From: Flavobacteriaceae bacterium
GTDB lineage: Bacteria > Bacteroidota > Bacteroidia > Flavobacteriales > Flavobacteriaceae
Length of the DNA: 64,000 nucleotides
Assembly: GCA_009886625.1 (NCBI GenBank)
Contig: QXZA01000023.1
Location: 138,345 to 202,344 of the forward strand
Direction of reading: 5' to 3'
Shown here: in pieces, positions 56,377 through 64,000 of the stretch
How positions within the stretch are numbered: position 1 is the stretch's first letter
Layout of the letters: each line of letters starts with the position of its first letter
Translations under genes and position numbers: made by a program
The notes under the pieces: model-generated
What the model was told of the DNA's origin: nothing
The model's database searches: none
What the model saw: the letters and a program-made list of their open reading frames with translations, nothing else

Positions 56377-57601
56377 GGGTAAGTTCTAAAAGTTTATTTC
56401 TAATGTCTAATTCATACAATCCTCTTTGTTTTCTTGACGGATAAACACGATTGCTTAAAAAGATTACAAAACTTTTGTCAACTGGATCAACCCAGATAAA
56501 GGCACCTGTAAACCCAGTATGGCCAAAACTTTCATTACTTACTGATTTAGATGGATAAGGTGATTCCAAATCAAGCGAAGGTTTGTCAAAACCCAATCCT
56601 CTCCTGTTTTCACTTTCTGGATAAGCCCTTTTAGTAAAGGTCTCCAGTGTTTTTTCTTCCAAAAGTGGAGTTTCCTTAAAGTTTCCCTTGTTGAGAAATA
56701 ATTCAAGTATAGGGGCTATCGAACTTGCGTTGGCAAATAAACCTGCATTTCCAGATATGCCTCCCATTAATGCAGCAGCTTCATCATGTACCCAGCCTTG
56801 AACCAGTTGCTTTCTGAAAGTAGAATCTATTTCTGTAGGGACAATTTCATTCTTAGAAAATTGACCTGAAGGCAGAAAAGTAAGTCGATTTAATTTTAAT
56901 GGGATGTAAAAATACCTGTTTAAAAAATCAATAAAGGAAAGACCACTAAGTTGTTTTGTTAATTCGGGTAATAAGAAAAACCAAAGACCTGAATATTTGT
57001 ATTCACCGACTGTCCCCACTTTCGATTTTTTTATTCGGCGCATGATCTTAGAGGTGTAATTTTTATGAACAAAAAGAGAATCGCTAATTTGGATAAAATA
57101 GCGTTTACTTTGTTTTGGGCGAATTGTTCTTCTTTTGAACGCTCCATTTTTTTTAAGAACCAAATTTTGATGAGCGATATAAGGAAGCCATCCGGCGCTG
57201 TGACTTAAGACTTCCTTAAAACTAGTATTCTTTTTATTCGTTTTATTTAACGAGAGAATATAGTTTGACACCTTGTCATCCAGATTGATATCATAAAGTT
57301 CATATAACTTCATAAACGCAAGTGTACCTGCCAAAACTTTTGTGACAGATGCCAAGTCATACAAGTTATTGTTTTGGATGGGTTTAATAGAATCATAGGT
57401 TTGATACCCATAGGATTTATTTAGTTGAATACTATCGTTTTTAAATATCAAAACTTGTGCTCCAGGAAAAGCTTTGTTTTGGATCCCATATTGGATCAGG
57501 GAATCCACTTGCTGTTCAAGAGAAGTGGAATTTTCTTGTGCACCCATCCCAAAAGGGAGGATGTGAAAAGTCAGAAATAATATATTAAGTAGTTTTTTCA
57601 T
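56366..57601 (-). CDS. Exported serine hydrolase, class C beta-lactamase/DD-peptidase fold
   Basis: A 411-residue exported protein (signal about 1-20). The active-site motif is SVTK in LYDLASVTKVLAG; the tyrosine motif reads YSG in EYKYSGLWFFLL; and the third block resembles HTG in SFGHTGFTGAFIW. It is a member of the DD-peptidase/esterase group rather than a clear beta-lactamase. It is the first gene of a pair with the VanX-like dipeptidase, so a peptidoglycan-turnover role is likely. Confidence 0.88.
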   Translation of the reverse strand: MKKLLNILFLTFHILPFGMGAQENSTSLEQQVDSLIQYGIQNKAFPGAQVLIFKNDSIQLNKSYGYQTYDSIKPIQNNNLYDLASVTKVLAGTLAFMKLYELYDINLDDKVSNYILSLNKTNKKNTSFKEVLSHSAGWLPYIAHQNLVLKKNGAFKRRTIRPKQSKRYFIQISDSLFVHKNYTSKIMRRIKKSKVGTVGEYKYSGLWFFLLPELTKQLSGLSFIDFLNRYFYIPLKLNRLTFLPSGQFSKNEIVPTEIDSTFRKQLVQGWVHDEAAALMGGISGNAGLFANASSIAPILELFLNKGNFKETPLLEEKTLETFTKRAYPESENRRGLGFDKPSLDLESPYPSKSVSNESFGHTGFTGAFIWVDPVDKSFVIFLSNRVYPSRKQRGLYELDIRNKLLELTLEN

Positions 57602-57736
57602 TATTTAATCCTTTTCGCATTCCCATATCATATAAAGGTACTTTAATTTCATTTTTGTCTAACTTAAGTTAATGATTTTCATAAATTTATTTTTTTGAAA
57701 TAAAAACATAAATAAAATGAATTTAAAAATTGAGAA

Positions 57737-58681
57737 ATGAGAGAAAAAAGCAACCTACGTTTTAAGAAGTATTTCGTTTTGTTTAGCACGATTTTCTGTA
57801 GTTATCAATTTTCATATGCACAAGAAACAGAATATGAGGAGCTTCCATTTGATGCTGTTATTCAATCTACCTTAAAGGGAAAACGGTATAAGTTTTATGG
57901 TAACACTCGTTTTAATTTTAATCAAGCTTATTTTTCCAATTGGATTTCTGGGGGGGAGAGTGCATTAACTTTTCTGTACGGTTTGGATTATAATTTAAAT
58001 TATTCCTATAGAAATGGGCTCGTTTGGGATACTAATTTGTTACTGTCTATCGGGACAACCTATATCTCTGGAAATGAATTCTTCAAGAAAGCAGATGATC
58101 GTTTTGAAATTGGATCATTAATAGGGAAACAGATTAACCAATTTTGGAGTTATTCTGGTTTATTAAATTTAAAAACGCAGCTCCTTCCTGGGTATAGATT
58201 CTACACCGAAGATGGTGTTCAAAAGCGAGATCAAGTTTCTCAATTCTTGTCTCCAGCATTTATTCAATTAGGTATAGGATGGTATTATAAAAAGTCAGAT
58301 AACTTTTGGGTAAACCTTTCACCTATGTCTGGACGACTTTTATTGGTGTCCGAAAAGTATACTGATGCACTTTCTGCTGGGCAAAAATATTTTGGAGTAG
58401 ATGCTGGAAAAGGAACAAAGTTTTTCTTAGGATCTTCAATTAGTGGATTGTATAGAAAAGAGATAATGAAGAATATTATTTTGGAGAATAAATTCAGTAC
58501 CTATGTTAACTATCTAGAAAAAACAAAGAACATTGATTTTGAATTGGATATCAATATTCGGTTTAAAGTAAACAATAAAGTATCAGGAAATTTTGTTACT
58601 CATTTACTTTATGACGATGACTTAATAGGTGAACTTCAGGTCAGAGAATTGCTTGGCTTAGGAATTAATATTGATCTATAA
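57737..58681 (+). CDS. DUF3078 domain outer-membrane beta-barrel protein
   Basis: A 314-residue exported protein (signal about 1-28). The region with FSNWISGGESALTFLYG is typical of DUF3078, and alternating aromatic residues in the second half suggest a 10-12-strand outer-membrane barrel. The function is unknown in the family. Upstream is an AT-rich 135-base gap. It converges with a small secreted protein gene with stop codons one base apart. Confidence 0.82.
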   Translation: MREKSNLRFKKYFVLFSTIFCSYQFSYAQETEYEELPFDAVIQSTLKGKRYKFYGNTRFNFNQAYFSNWISGGESALTFLYGLDYNLNYSYRNGLVWDTNLLLSIGTTYISGNEFFKKADDRFEIGSLIGKQINQFWSYSGLLNLKTQLLPGYRFYTEDGVQKRDQVSQFLSPAFIQLGIGWYYKKSDNFWVNLSPMSGRLLLVSEKYTDALSAGQKYFGVDAGKGTKFFLGSSISGLYRKEIMKNIILENKFSTYVNYLEKTKNIDFELDINIRFKVNNKVSGNFVTHLLYDDDLIGELQVRELLGLGINIDL

Positions 58682-59191
58682 CTATTTTTCACCTCTAGCT
58701 TTTTTAAGAAACCATTCGTAATTGTAGTAAGTGACAAAGATATTGTAAACGCTTCCTTGACCTCTTGGGTCAACTTCTACAACAGTTTTTTTGTCAGGAT
58801 CTACAAAACGTATGCAGGGTAAGTTCTTTTTTACCAAAAGAGGTTTTGACCAGTTTTCTTGTGCATAAACAGTTTTATATTCTTTAGATTCAAAATAAGC
58901 TTTGGATCTTAAGAGATAAGTCTCTGCTTGTTGAAGGCTCAAGTTGTTTTTACTCCAAAGATTAATACTTATTAAAATCCCATCTTCATTGACTAATGAT
59001 TTTTTACGAACCGCATATGCTGTTTGTGCTCCAAAAGAAACATTGGTCAATTTCTTCTGATTTCTTTTTAATGTTTTTTTGGCCTCACTGATGGGCATTT
59101 TAAAATAGAATTCATCAAATAGTTCGGTTTGAGCTAGGTTTTTTGATGAATAAAATATGAAAAGGAATAAACAAAGGTGTTTTAGCTTCAT
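58682..59191 (-). CDS. Small secreted protein of unknown function
   Basis: A 169-residue protein with a signal peptide (about 1-20, ending NLAQTE). The mature part has a helical region (PISEAKKTLKRNQKKL) and a mixed strand pattern with VVEVDPRGQGSVYNIFVTYY near the end. No family recognised. The gene stands alone, converging with DUF3078. Confidence 0.7.
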   Translation of the reverse strand: MKLKHLCLFLFIFYSSKNLAQTELFDEFYFKMPISEAKKTLKRNQKKLTNVSFGAQTAYAVRKKSLVNEDGILISINLWSKNNLSLQQAETYLLRSKAYFESKEYKTVYAQENWSKPLLVKKNLPCIRFVDPDKKTVVEVDPRGQGSVYNIFVTYYNYEWFLKKARGEK

Positions 59192-59217
59192 GGTTTTTAT
59201 TAAAGTGTTAAAGATAA

Positions 59218-59238
59218 GTGAGTTTTTTTAAAACTCAC
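59218..59238. repeat. Perfect 9-bp hairpin in the noncoding gap before the SDR gene
   Basis: GTGAGTTTT and AAAACTCAC surround a TTT loop. It has no following T run on the plus strand. It is the first of two hairpins in the 248-base gap 59192-59439. No gene start is near it, so it may belong to a small transcript or to a regulatory leader. Confidence 0.55.
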
Positions 59239-59372
59239 GTTTAATGAATGTTACAATAAACCGTTTAATATATTCCGTATTTTAAAATTCTTTATTAAAT
59301 GTTTATTTTCTTTTCATTTTTTATTAAATTGATGTTTATTTCATTTTAAAAACTAATAACAAACTGAATTTA

Positions 59373-59399
59373 AACCGTCTTTGTGAGACGGTTTTTTTT
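59373..59399 (+). terminator. Strong intrinsic terminator in front of the SDR gene
   Basis: AACCGTCT and AGACGGTT form a perfect 8-base stem with a five-base loop, followed by eight T bases. No plus-strand gene ends nearby: DUF3078 ends 690 bases earlier with an opposing gene in between. The hairpin lies 41 bases before the SDR start, so it may end a short RNA or attenuate the SDR gene. Confidence 0.8.
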
Positions 59400-59439
59400 G
59401 TCTTTAATTGGCGTTTATTTTATTAATTCACATTTTCAT

Positions 59440-60240
59440 ATGAAAGATACATTCGCTTTAATTACTGGCGCTTCTTCAGGAATCGGTTTAGAGATTTCAA
59501 AATCACTTGCTAAAAGAAACCATAATTTAGTGCTTACTTCTCGAAGGGGGAGCGTTTTGGAAGAAGAAGCTAAAAAATTACGGAATACTTTTGGTGTTAA
59601 GGTAGATTTTTTCCCTTGTGATTTGACTGATGAGAAGGCTCCACAAGCCCTATATGATTTTTGTAACAAAAAGGGTTATGTGGTAAATCTTTTGGTCAAC
59701 AATGCGGGCTATGCTATCCCTACCTCTTTTGATCAAACCTCAATGATAGAGGAAGAAAAATTTATTCGCGTATTAGGTATTTCTGTTATTGCTTTATGTA
59801 AATTATTCATTATCGATATGTTGAAAAGAAATCAGGGTCGCATCATGATTGTTTCCTCTGTAGCCGCCTTTGCTCCCCCCTCATCAATTCAGGCGCTTTA
59901 TGGCCCTATTAAAACTTTTATGAATCGATTTAGTGAGGGCTTAAATAGAAATTATAACCATCTTGGCATTACTTCCACAGCGGTATGTCCTGGGTATACC
60001 ATTACTAATTTTCATACGGCTAGTGGAGTTCAAAAAGAAATGGATAGTGTGCCTAAGTTTATGAAAAAAGCAGCACCTCGAGTGGCAGAAGAAGCTGTTG
60101 AAGCTACCTTAAAAGGGAAAAAGGTGTGTGTACCAACAAAAACCTTTAAGATAATTGTTTTTCTTCTTAAGGTAATTCCACATTTTTTTTTTTCAATGGT
60201 GAGCGCTGTTCTGGCGCCTGGTCGATATGAGAAAAAATAA
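59440..60240 (+). CDS. Short-chain dehydrogenase/reductase
   Basis: A 266-residue classical SDR. The cofactor motif is TGASSGIG (residues 8-15), followed by NNAGYAIP, the catalytic serine region IVSSVAAFAPP, the tyrosine in the YxxxK pattern YGPIK and VCPGYTITNF. The C-terminus has a hydrophobic stretch (VFLLKVIPHFFFSMVSAVLA) that may attach it to the membrane. The substrate is unknown. The ATG at 59440 is chosen; an in-frame extension to 59383 would run through the terminator hairpin. Confidence 0.9.
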   Translation: MKDTFALITGASSGIGLEISKSLAKRNHNLVLTSRRGSVLEEEAKKLRNTFGVKVDFFPCDLTDEKAPQALYDFCNKKGYVVNLLVNNAGYAIPTSFDQTSMIEEEKFIRVLGISVIALCKLFIIDMLKRNQGRIMIVSSVAAFAPPSSIQALYGPIKTFMNRFSEGLNRNYNHLGITSTAVCPGYTITNFHTASGVQKEMDSVPKFMKKAAPRVAEEAVEATLKGKKVCVPTKTFKIIVFLLKVIPHFFFSMVSAVLAPGRYEKK

Positions 60241-60246
60241 AAAAGA

Positions 60247-60858
60247 TTACTTAATTCCTGTTACTACCAAGGTGCCGGTCCAATCTTTTTTTGCACCAAC
60301 CCTCCAGCTTTCAATATTTCTAAAACCACTTTCAATAAAAAATTTCTTCCAAGTCGATTCGGGAAATAATTGCATAATGGAAATGCCACAGTATTCTGGC
60401 CAACTATGAGATATAGTGTTTTCAAAGTAAAAATCAATTCCAATAATTAAACGTGCATTCTCTTTTAACCAATTCTTGTAGATGTGTTTTATCAGTTTTT
60501 GTGGATTTTGTAAATAATATAAAACCTCCATAGAGTGAACGATATCTACTTTTTCATTGGGAGTCCAATTCATTAAATTATCACAGAAATAATGGTTCAA
60601 TGGATCTTCACCTTTGGCCTTTAGAATCATGTTTTCTGCTCCATCAATTCCCACAGCAGTAACACAATTGGACATTTTAGAAACATTGCGCACCACCCAA
60701 CCATTTCCGCAACCAGCATCTATAAAACTAAATTTACCACACTTATCTGTAGCAAAAGAAATCATGTTTTCAACAGCTTCTGAATGATTTTTTTCCATTC
60801 CTGAGTCTTTTCCCAGTGATACCCATGTATCAAATACTTCAATAGGATCTTTTTTCAA
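60247..60858 (-). CDS. Class I SAM-dependent methyltransferase
   Basis: A 203-residue Rossmann-fold methyltransferase. Motif I is FIDAGCGNGWVVRNV with the glycine-rich SAM loop, followed by AVGIDGAENMILKAK (motif post I) and VDIVHSMEVLYYLQNP. The acceptor is not evident. It is on the opposite strand to the SDR, with ends 6 bases apart, and starts 41 bases before the esterase gene. Confidence 0.85.
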   Translation of the reverse strand: MKKDPIEVFDTWVSLGKDSGMEKNHSEAVENMISFATDKCGKFSFIDAGCGNGWVVRNVSKMSNCVTAVGIDGAENMILKAKGEDPLNHYFCDNLMNWTPNEKVDIVHSMEVLYYLQNPQKLIKHIYKNWLKENARLIIGIDFYFENTISHSWPEYCGISIMQLFPESTWKKFFIESGFRNIESWRVGAKKDWTGTLVVTGIK

Positions 60859-60898
60859 TTGTAACGTTTTTGAAGGGTTAAAAATAAGGGTTCTTATT

Positions 60899-61813
60899 TC
60901 AATTTAAGGCATTGATCCAATCATATAATCTTTCGGTCCAACCTTCCAGTTGTCCTTTTTTGAGGGCAAGTGAATAACCGTGACCTCCTTTGGGATAGAG
61001 GTGTAATTCAGATGGGATACTATATGTTTGAAGTGCTTCATAAAACAATATGCTGTTCTGATAAGGGACAGCGTCATCATCTGCTGAATGCACAAGAAAT
61101 GTTGGAGGGGTCTTTTTGGTTACTTGTAGGTTATTGGAAAAGTAATCAATGATTTCTTTAGAGGCATTTTCTCCAATAAGGGCATTTTTAGAACCACCAT
61201 GATAATATTTTTCATCAAATGTTATCACAGGATAGACTAATATCATAAAATCTGGTCTTGCGCTAATCTCATTTATTGGATTGCTGTAAGAGTCCTCAAG
61301 TGTATTTTCTTCAAAGTGGGTTCCCAGACTGGATGCTAAATGACCTCCTGCTGAAAAACCCATGATACCAATTTGAGTAGGATTTATATTCCACTTTTTT
61401 GCTCCTTTGCGCACGATTCGTATGGCTCGCTGAGCATCTTGTAGGGGAGCCCATTCGGGTTTAAGAAGAGATTGAGAATTAGGAAGTCTGTATTTTAAAA
61501 CAAATGCAGTGATTCCTTTGGAATTAAACCATTTTGCAATATCTGACCCTTCCCAGTCATAGGCCAATATTTTATATCCACCACCTGGACATATGATTAC
61601 AGCTTTTCCATTTTGATTTGCCTTTGAAGGGGAATATATTTCTAGGGTAGGGTTTTGGACATTATCAATTCGTAGGATATCTGTTTGTACCCAATGCTCT
61701 TTTTCTTTAGTAAACTTTTGATTGGGTACTCCTTCTGGCCATAGAGGAATAACCTCTTGCCCCAAAAGAGAAGAGGTGAAGAAGATAAATAATGAGAGTG
61801 AGTAAAATTTCAC
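60899..61813 (-). CDS. Exported alpha/beta-hydrolase, acetyl-esterase type
   Basis: A 304-residue exported hydrolase (signal about 1-19). The oxyanion loop is ICPGGGYKILAYDWEG, the nucleophile elbow GFSAGGHLASSLG, the acid HSADDDAVPY and the histidine PKGGHGYSL. It resembles bifunctional acetyl-xylan/feruloyl esterases that trim polysaccharide side chains, but no other carbohydrate-degradation gene is nearby, so the substrate is open. It is followed by the methyltransferase. Confidence 0.85.
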   Translation of the reverse strand: MKFYSLSLFIFFTSSLLGQEVIPLWPEGVPNQKFTKEKEHWVQTDILRIDNVQNPTLEIYSPSKANQNGKAVIICPGGGYKILAYDWEGSDIAKWFNSKGITAFVLKYRLPNSQSLLKPEWAPLQDAQRAIRIVRKGAKKWNINPTQIGIMGFSAGGHLASSLGTHFEENTLEDSYSNPINEISARPDFMILVYPVITFDEKYYHGGSKNALIGENASKEIIDYFSNNLQVTKKTPPTFLVHSADDDAVPYQNSILFYEALQTYSIPSELHLYPKGGHGYSLALKKGQLEGWTERLYDWINALN

Positions 61814-61823
61814 TTTAAGGATT

Positions 61824-61983
61824 TTAATTAAATATAGCTAATTCTTCGTTTAGCGCGTCAAATTCCTTTTGAGTGATGCTATTTAATTCAAGAAATTCTT
61901 TAGACTCAGTTTTTAAATTAAGAGGTGTTACTAAGCGTGTGATGGTTTACTTTTTCTTTGTGAACCCTTTTGAATTCTTTCAT
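61824..61983 (-). pseudogene. Remnant of a short SHOCT-domain-type protein
   Basis: From an ATG at 61983 a short frame begins MKEFKRVHKEKV; after one base shift the other frame ends with TESKEFLELNSITQKEFD and a TAA at 61824. The final pattern resembles the SHOCT motif (short C-terminal helical hairpin). The frame break and the short length suggest a dead gene, but a small intact gene with a sequencing error is possible. Confidence 0.4.
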
Positions 61984-62098
61984 ACAAAGTATTTTTTATG
62001 TCGTTACAGGTATGTTGGTTCAAAACAAATCACAGGTATTTTAAGTTTAATTAAATGCAAACCGTTAAATTTGATTTCCATATTTTAACAAAATCGCT

Positions 62099-62989
62099 TT
62101 GAATTCTATTTCAATATCAAAATTAGGTTTACTCAATGTAGCCCTTGTGTTATTTTTCTTGCTTCATTTTATTGAAACTAACGCTCAAGAAGGAGAATTT
62201 ATAAAAATTGAAAATTTCATTTATAATACCGATCGTTTAAAGAAAAATGACAAGGGTGTTATCATCCCACAAGTAGACAGAAGCCTGAATGATCGTATTG
62301 AGTTTTTTGTTGAAGAAACTTTTTTAGGGATAGTAGAGTCAAGTAAAAATATTATTTGGCAATCCTATCAAACTACAACAAATCCTATTTTAAAATCGCA
62401 TCACATGACTTTTACGGTTCGTGTGAGTCTTTTAAATAAAAATCAAAATAAGGAATTTCGATATTTGGAAATTGGATACCTCCCCAGAACGGACAAGTTA
62501 TACACAAATTATATTTGGGACAAACAAAAAAGAAAGTTCAGACTAGATGATAACGAAATGGAAAGGAGATCTTACTTGCCCAATCTCTCAGAGTTGAATA
62601 TTGAAAATCAAGATTCTAAACCTGTGATTGATGATTTATTATTGGAGTATCGAGCACTTTTGGGGGGAGTCAATGATAATTTTATCTATTTTAACCAAGC
62701 TAAAGAGGACGAACTAAATAGCATTAATGATAGAGTTTCAAACCTTATACTTCAGCAATATCCCAATGTGGATTTGATAATGAATATTGTTTTTGATTCC
62801 TATCATACTTTTGTTAGTGCATATGATGTGTACCATTATTATACCTTCATTGTTCAAGTTAAACTCAAAGGAAATTCTCTTCCTAATTTTATTGAAGTCT
62901 TTTTTAATCCCACTACAGGTATTGTCAGTTCTGACTTTTTATGGAGTAATGATCGTGAGACATTCTACAGGCCAAATCAAAATGAGTAA
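62099..62989 (+). CDS. Secreted protein of unknown function with internal duplication
   Basis: A 296-residue exported protein. The only usable start near the signal peptide (about 1-30, cleavage after TNAQ) is the TTG at 62099. Two segments of about 85 residues, 62-148 and 208-291, can be lined up: each begins with an L/I-N-D-R motif, has a V-x-V strand in the middle and ends with an IWD/LWS and FR/YR pattern. I do not recognise the family. No operon partner is obvious. Confidence 0.7.
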   Translation: MNSISISKLGLLNVALVLFFLLHFIETNAQEGEFIKIENFIYNTDRLKKNDKGVIIPQVDRSLNDRIEFFVEETFLGIVESSKNIIWQSYQTTTNPILKSHHMTFTVRVSLLNKNQNKEFRYLEIGYLPRTDKLYTNYIWDKQKRKFRLDDNEMERRSYLPNLSELNIENQDSKPVIDDLLLEYRALLGGVNDNFIYFNQAKEDELNSINDRVSNLILQQYPNVDLIMNIVFDSYHTFVSAYDVYHYYTFIVQVKLKGNSLPNFIEVFFNPTTGIVSSDFLWSNDRETFYRPNQNE

Positions 62990-63045
62990 TTGGAAGTAGC
63001 TTAGTTTTTACTTTTTGGTGTGGAGTAACCATAATAAAATAAAAA

Positions 63046-63062
63046 CCCTCCACTTGGGAGGG
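63046..63062 (+). terminator. Hairpin after the duplicated secreted protein gene
   Basis: CCCTCC and GGAGGG with a five-base loop, 57 bases after the stop. A weak T run (CACTTTT) follows. An almost identical stem (CCCTCC...GGAGGG) occurs 200 bases downstream. Confidence 0.6.
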
Positions 63063-63063
63063 C

Positions 63064-63243
63064 ACTTTTAAATTTGAAACAGACGCTAAAAGAAGTGGAT
63101 TAGAGAACACAAAAGAGACTTATGTTGGATCTTGGCTAATTAAGTTAATGCCTGACAATAAAGAAATACAATAAGAATACACTGTAATTAGTCCAAAAGG
63201 AACAGTGTTTAAAGCTACTGCTTTATTGAAAAGGATTGGATAA
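63064..63243 (+). pseudogene. Remnant of a small protein with an internal stop
   Basis: A plus-strand frame reads FETDAKRSGLENTKETYVGS and on to NKEIQ, then TAA at 63172, then resumes in the same frame with EYTVISPKGTVFKATALLKR before a final TAA at 63241-63243. The two parts read as a continuous domain tail. There is no start codon with a leader, so this is likely a C-terminal leftover. Family not recognised. Confidence 0.5.
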
Positions 63244-63254
63244 AATTAATACTT

Positions 63255-63280
63255 CCCTCCAAGCGGAGGGTTTTTCTTTT
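63255..63280 (+). terminator. Strong intrinsic terminator after the remnant
   Basis: CCCTCC and GGAGGG with an AAGC loop, followed by TTTTTCTTTT. It lies 12 bases after the stop of the remnant, as if still marking the end of the lost gene. Confidence 0.85.
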
Positions 63281-63452
63281 ACACCAATGCCTCCAACCCA
63301 AATCCTTTCTAATCGATTGATATCATTGCCCTATCCTGAAATACTCTGGTTGCTGTTTTAGGGGGGAGTTGTTTGGGAAAAAGTTTGTAATGTGTTTTGA
63401 AATAAATCAAATTCTTTCTAAATTAGTTTTATTAACCATAAATCGTTTAAAA

Positions 63453-64000
63453 ATGAAAAAAACTATAATACTTTTTTGCCTATTCCTATCATTTGGAATC
63501 TCTGCTCAAGAAATATTTGTGCTTCAACCCGTAAATATTGATCCTGCCGACTCTGAGAAATTTGAAATGATTGAAAAAAAATATGCAACAATCATGGCGC
63601 AAAAAGCCAAAGAAGATGGTGTCATAAAGAATTGGTATTTAATGAAAAAGTCTTTTGGCGGAAGAGCTGCTGACAAGGCACTTTACATCTGGGTTCATGT
63701 TTATGAAAATTTAAATCAAATGAGTAATGCTGGAAATTGGTGGGAAACTAAAGATAAATTTGGAGTTCCTGCTTCAGAAATATATGATGGAGTAACTCGA
63801 TATCCCGTTGGAAGTTTTATGTATAAGACCGAAAAATCAATTGATACTGGCAGAGCAGGAAAGTATGTTATTTTCAATTGGGCTGCACCTACTGATATGG
63901 TTGAAGCTATTAGTCTTGCTGATAAAATTTCAAATAGTTTTAAAGGTAATATGAAAAGATCAGGAATGACTTCTTGGGGGATGGCAACAAGAGTTTATCC
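63453..64000 (+). CDS. Start of an exported protein (cut by window end)
   Basis: An open frame from ATG 63453 to the last base encodes the first 182 residues of a larger protein. Residues 1-18 form a signal peptide (LFCLFLSFGISAQ). Two segments, about 20-70 and 125-182, each with a strand followed by a helix (DSEKFEMIEKKYATIMAQK; DMVEAISLADKISNSFKG), suggest a tandem dimeric alpha/beta-barrel fold. Function unknown. The stop is outside the window. The frame is clean, so it is probably an intact gene. Confidence 0.8.
   Translation, partial: MKKTIILFCLFLSFGISAQEIFVLQPVNIDPADSEKFEMIEKKYATIMAQKAKEDGVIKNWYLMKKSFGGRAADKALYIWVHVYENLNQMSNAGNWWETKDKFGVPASEIYDGVTRYPVGSFMYKTEKSIDTGRAGKYVIFNWAAPTDMVEAISLADKISNSFKGNMKRSGMTSWGMATRVY

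Noticed and set aside
55699-57601. Vancomycin or beta-lactam resistance locus
   Set aside because: The VanX-like and class C-type proteins lack vanH/vanA partners and clear beta-lactamase signatures; peptidoglycan turnover is a simpler reading.
61873-62088. 71-codon plus-strand frame between esterase and secreted protein
   Set aside because: It lies opposite the SHOCT-like remnant, has no leader or domain, and the opposite strand gives the recognisable pattern.

Overview
The window comes from a low-GC member of the Bacteroidota, almost certainly the class Flavobacteriia. The main evidence is the gldK-gldL-gldM-gldN block of gliding motility and type IX secretion, an HMG-CoA reductase next to a GYDIA-type GHMP kinase, Bacteroidota-style -7 boxes (TAnnTTTG), lipoproteins with short signal peptides, a 643-residue NagB/PIG-L fusion, an LptE-type lipoprotein, and the gene orders purH-mreBCD-mrdA-rodA and lpxB-surE-prc. 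I saw no rRNA, tRNA, CRISPR array, transposase or prophage. Nearly all genes are chromosomal housekeeping or envelope genes, packed tightly with many 4-bp overlaps.

Layout. 1-2.5 kb: tail of an unknown gene, then the mevalonate-pathway pair (GHMP kinase, HMG-CoA reductase). 2.6-6.8 kb: a peptide-use operon (DPP IV-like peptidase, POT transporter, thioredoxin-like protein). 6.8-9.6 kb: a decayed comEC, then lpxB, a small membrane protein and surE. 9.7-12.9 kb: Prc/Tsp protease and a lone OppC-type permease. 12.9-20.4 kb: the cell-shape operon (rodA, mrdA, mreD, mreC, mreB), purH and a GAF-type methionine sulfoxide reductase. 20.5-23.6 kb: a cysteine-rich metal operon (HYC_CC_PP protein, TonB receptor, HMA protein). 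23.7-30.1 kb: groEL, groES, secG, a helical protein, lptE, a sigma-54 activator and miaB.

30.2-35.1 kb: a sulfur cluster (two YeeE/YedE transporter halves, a persulfide-dioxygenase/rhodanese protein, a SulP transporter and a Crp/Fnr regulator), with two Crp/Fnr-like palindromes in front of its operons. 35.2-43.6 kb: topA, an arginase-fold protein with missing metal ligands, then gldKLMN and a strong terminator. 43.6-47.8 kb: an FAD oxidoreductase, an ABC-F protein, a tiny CPXCG protein and trxB. 47.8-52.1 kb: two related DUF6503-like lipoproteins flanking a wrecked SulP gene and nagB. 52.2-57.6 kb: an exported M20 amidohydrolase, SnoaL-like protein and SLC13 transporter operon, facing a VanX-like dipeptidase and a serine hydrolase. 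57.7-64 kb: DUF3078 protein, small secreted proteins, SDR, methyltransferase, esterase, gene remnants, a secreted protein with an internal duplication, and the start of another secreted protein cut by the window end.

The most informative unusual features are the dead genes (comEC, one SulP, two small remnants), which suggest continuing gene loss including natural competence; the sulfur cluster with its candidate regulator sites; the cysteine-rich metal operon; the arginase-fold likely pseudo-enzyme; and a palindrome in front of groESL. I did not find a clearly unprecedented multi-gene system. The metal operon and the amidohydrolase-SLC13 operon are the best candidates for poorly described function.
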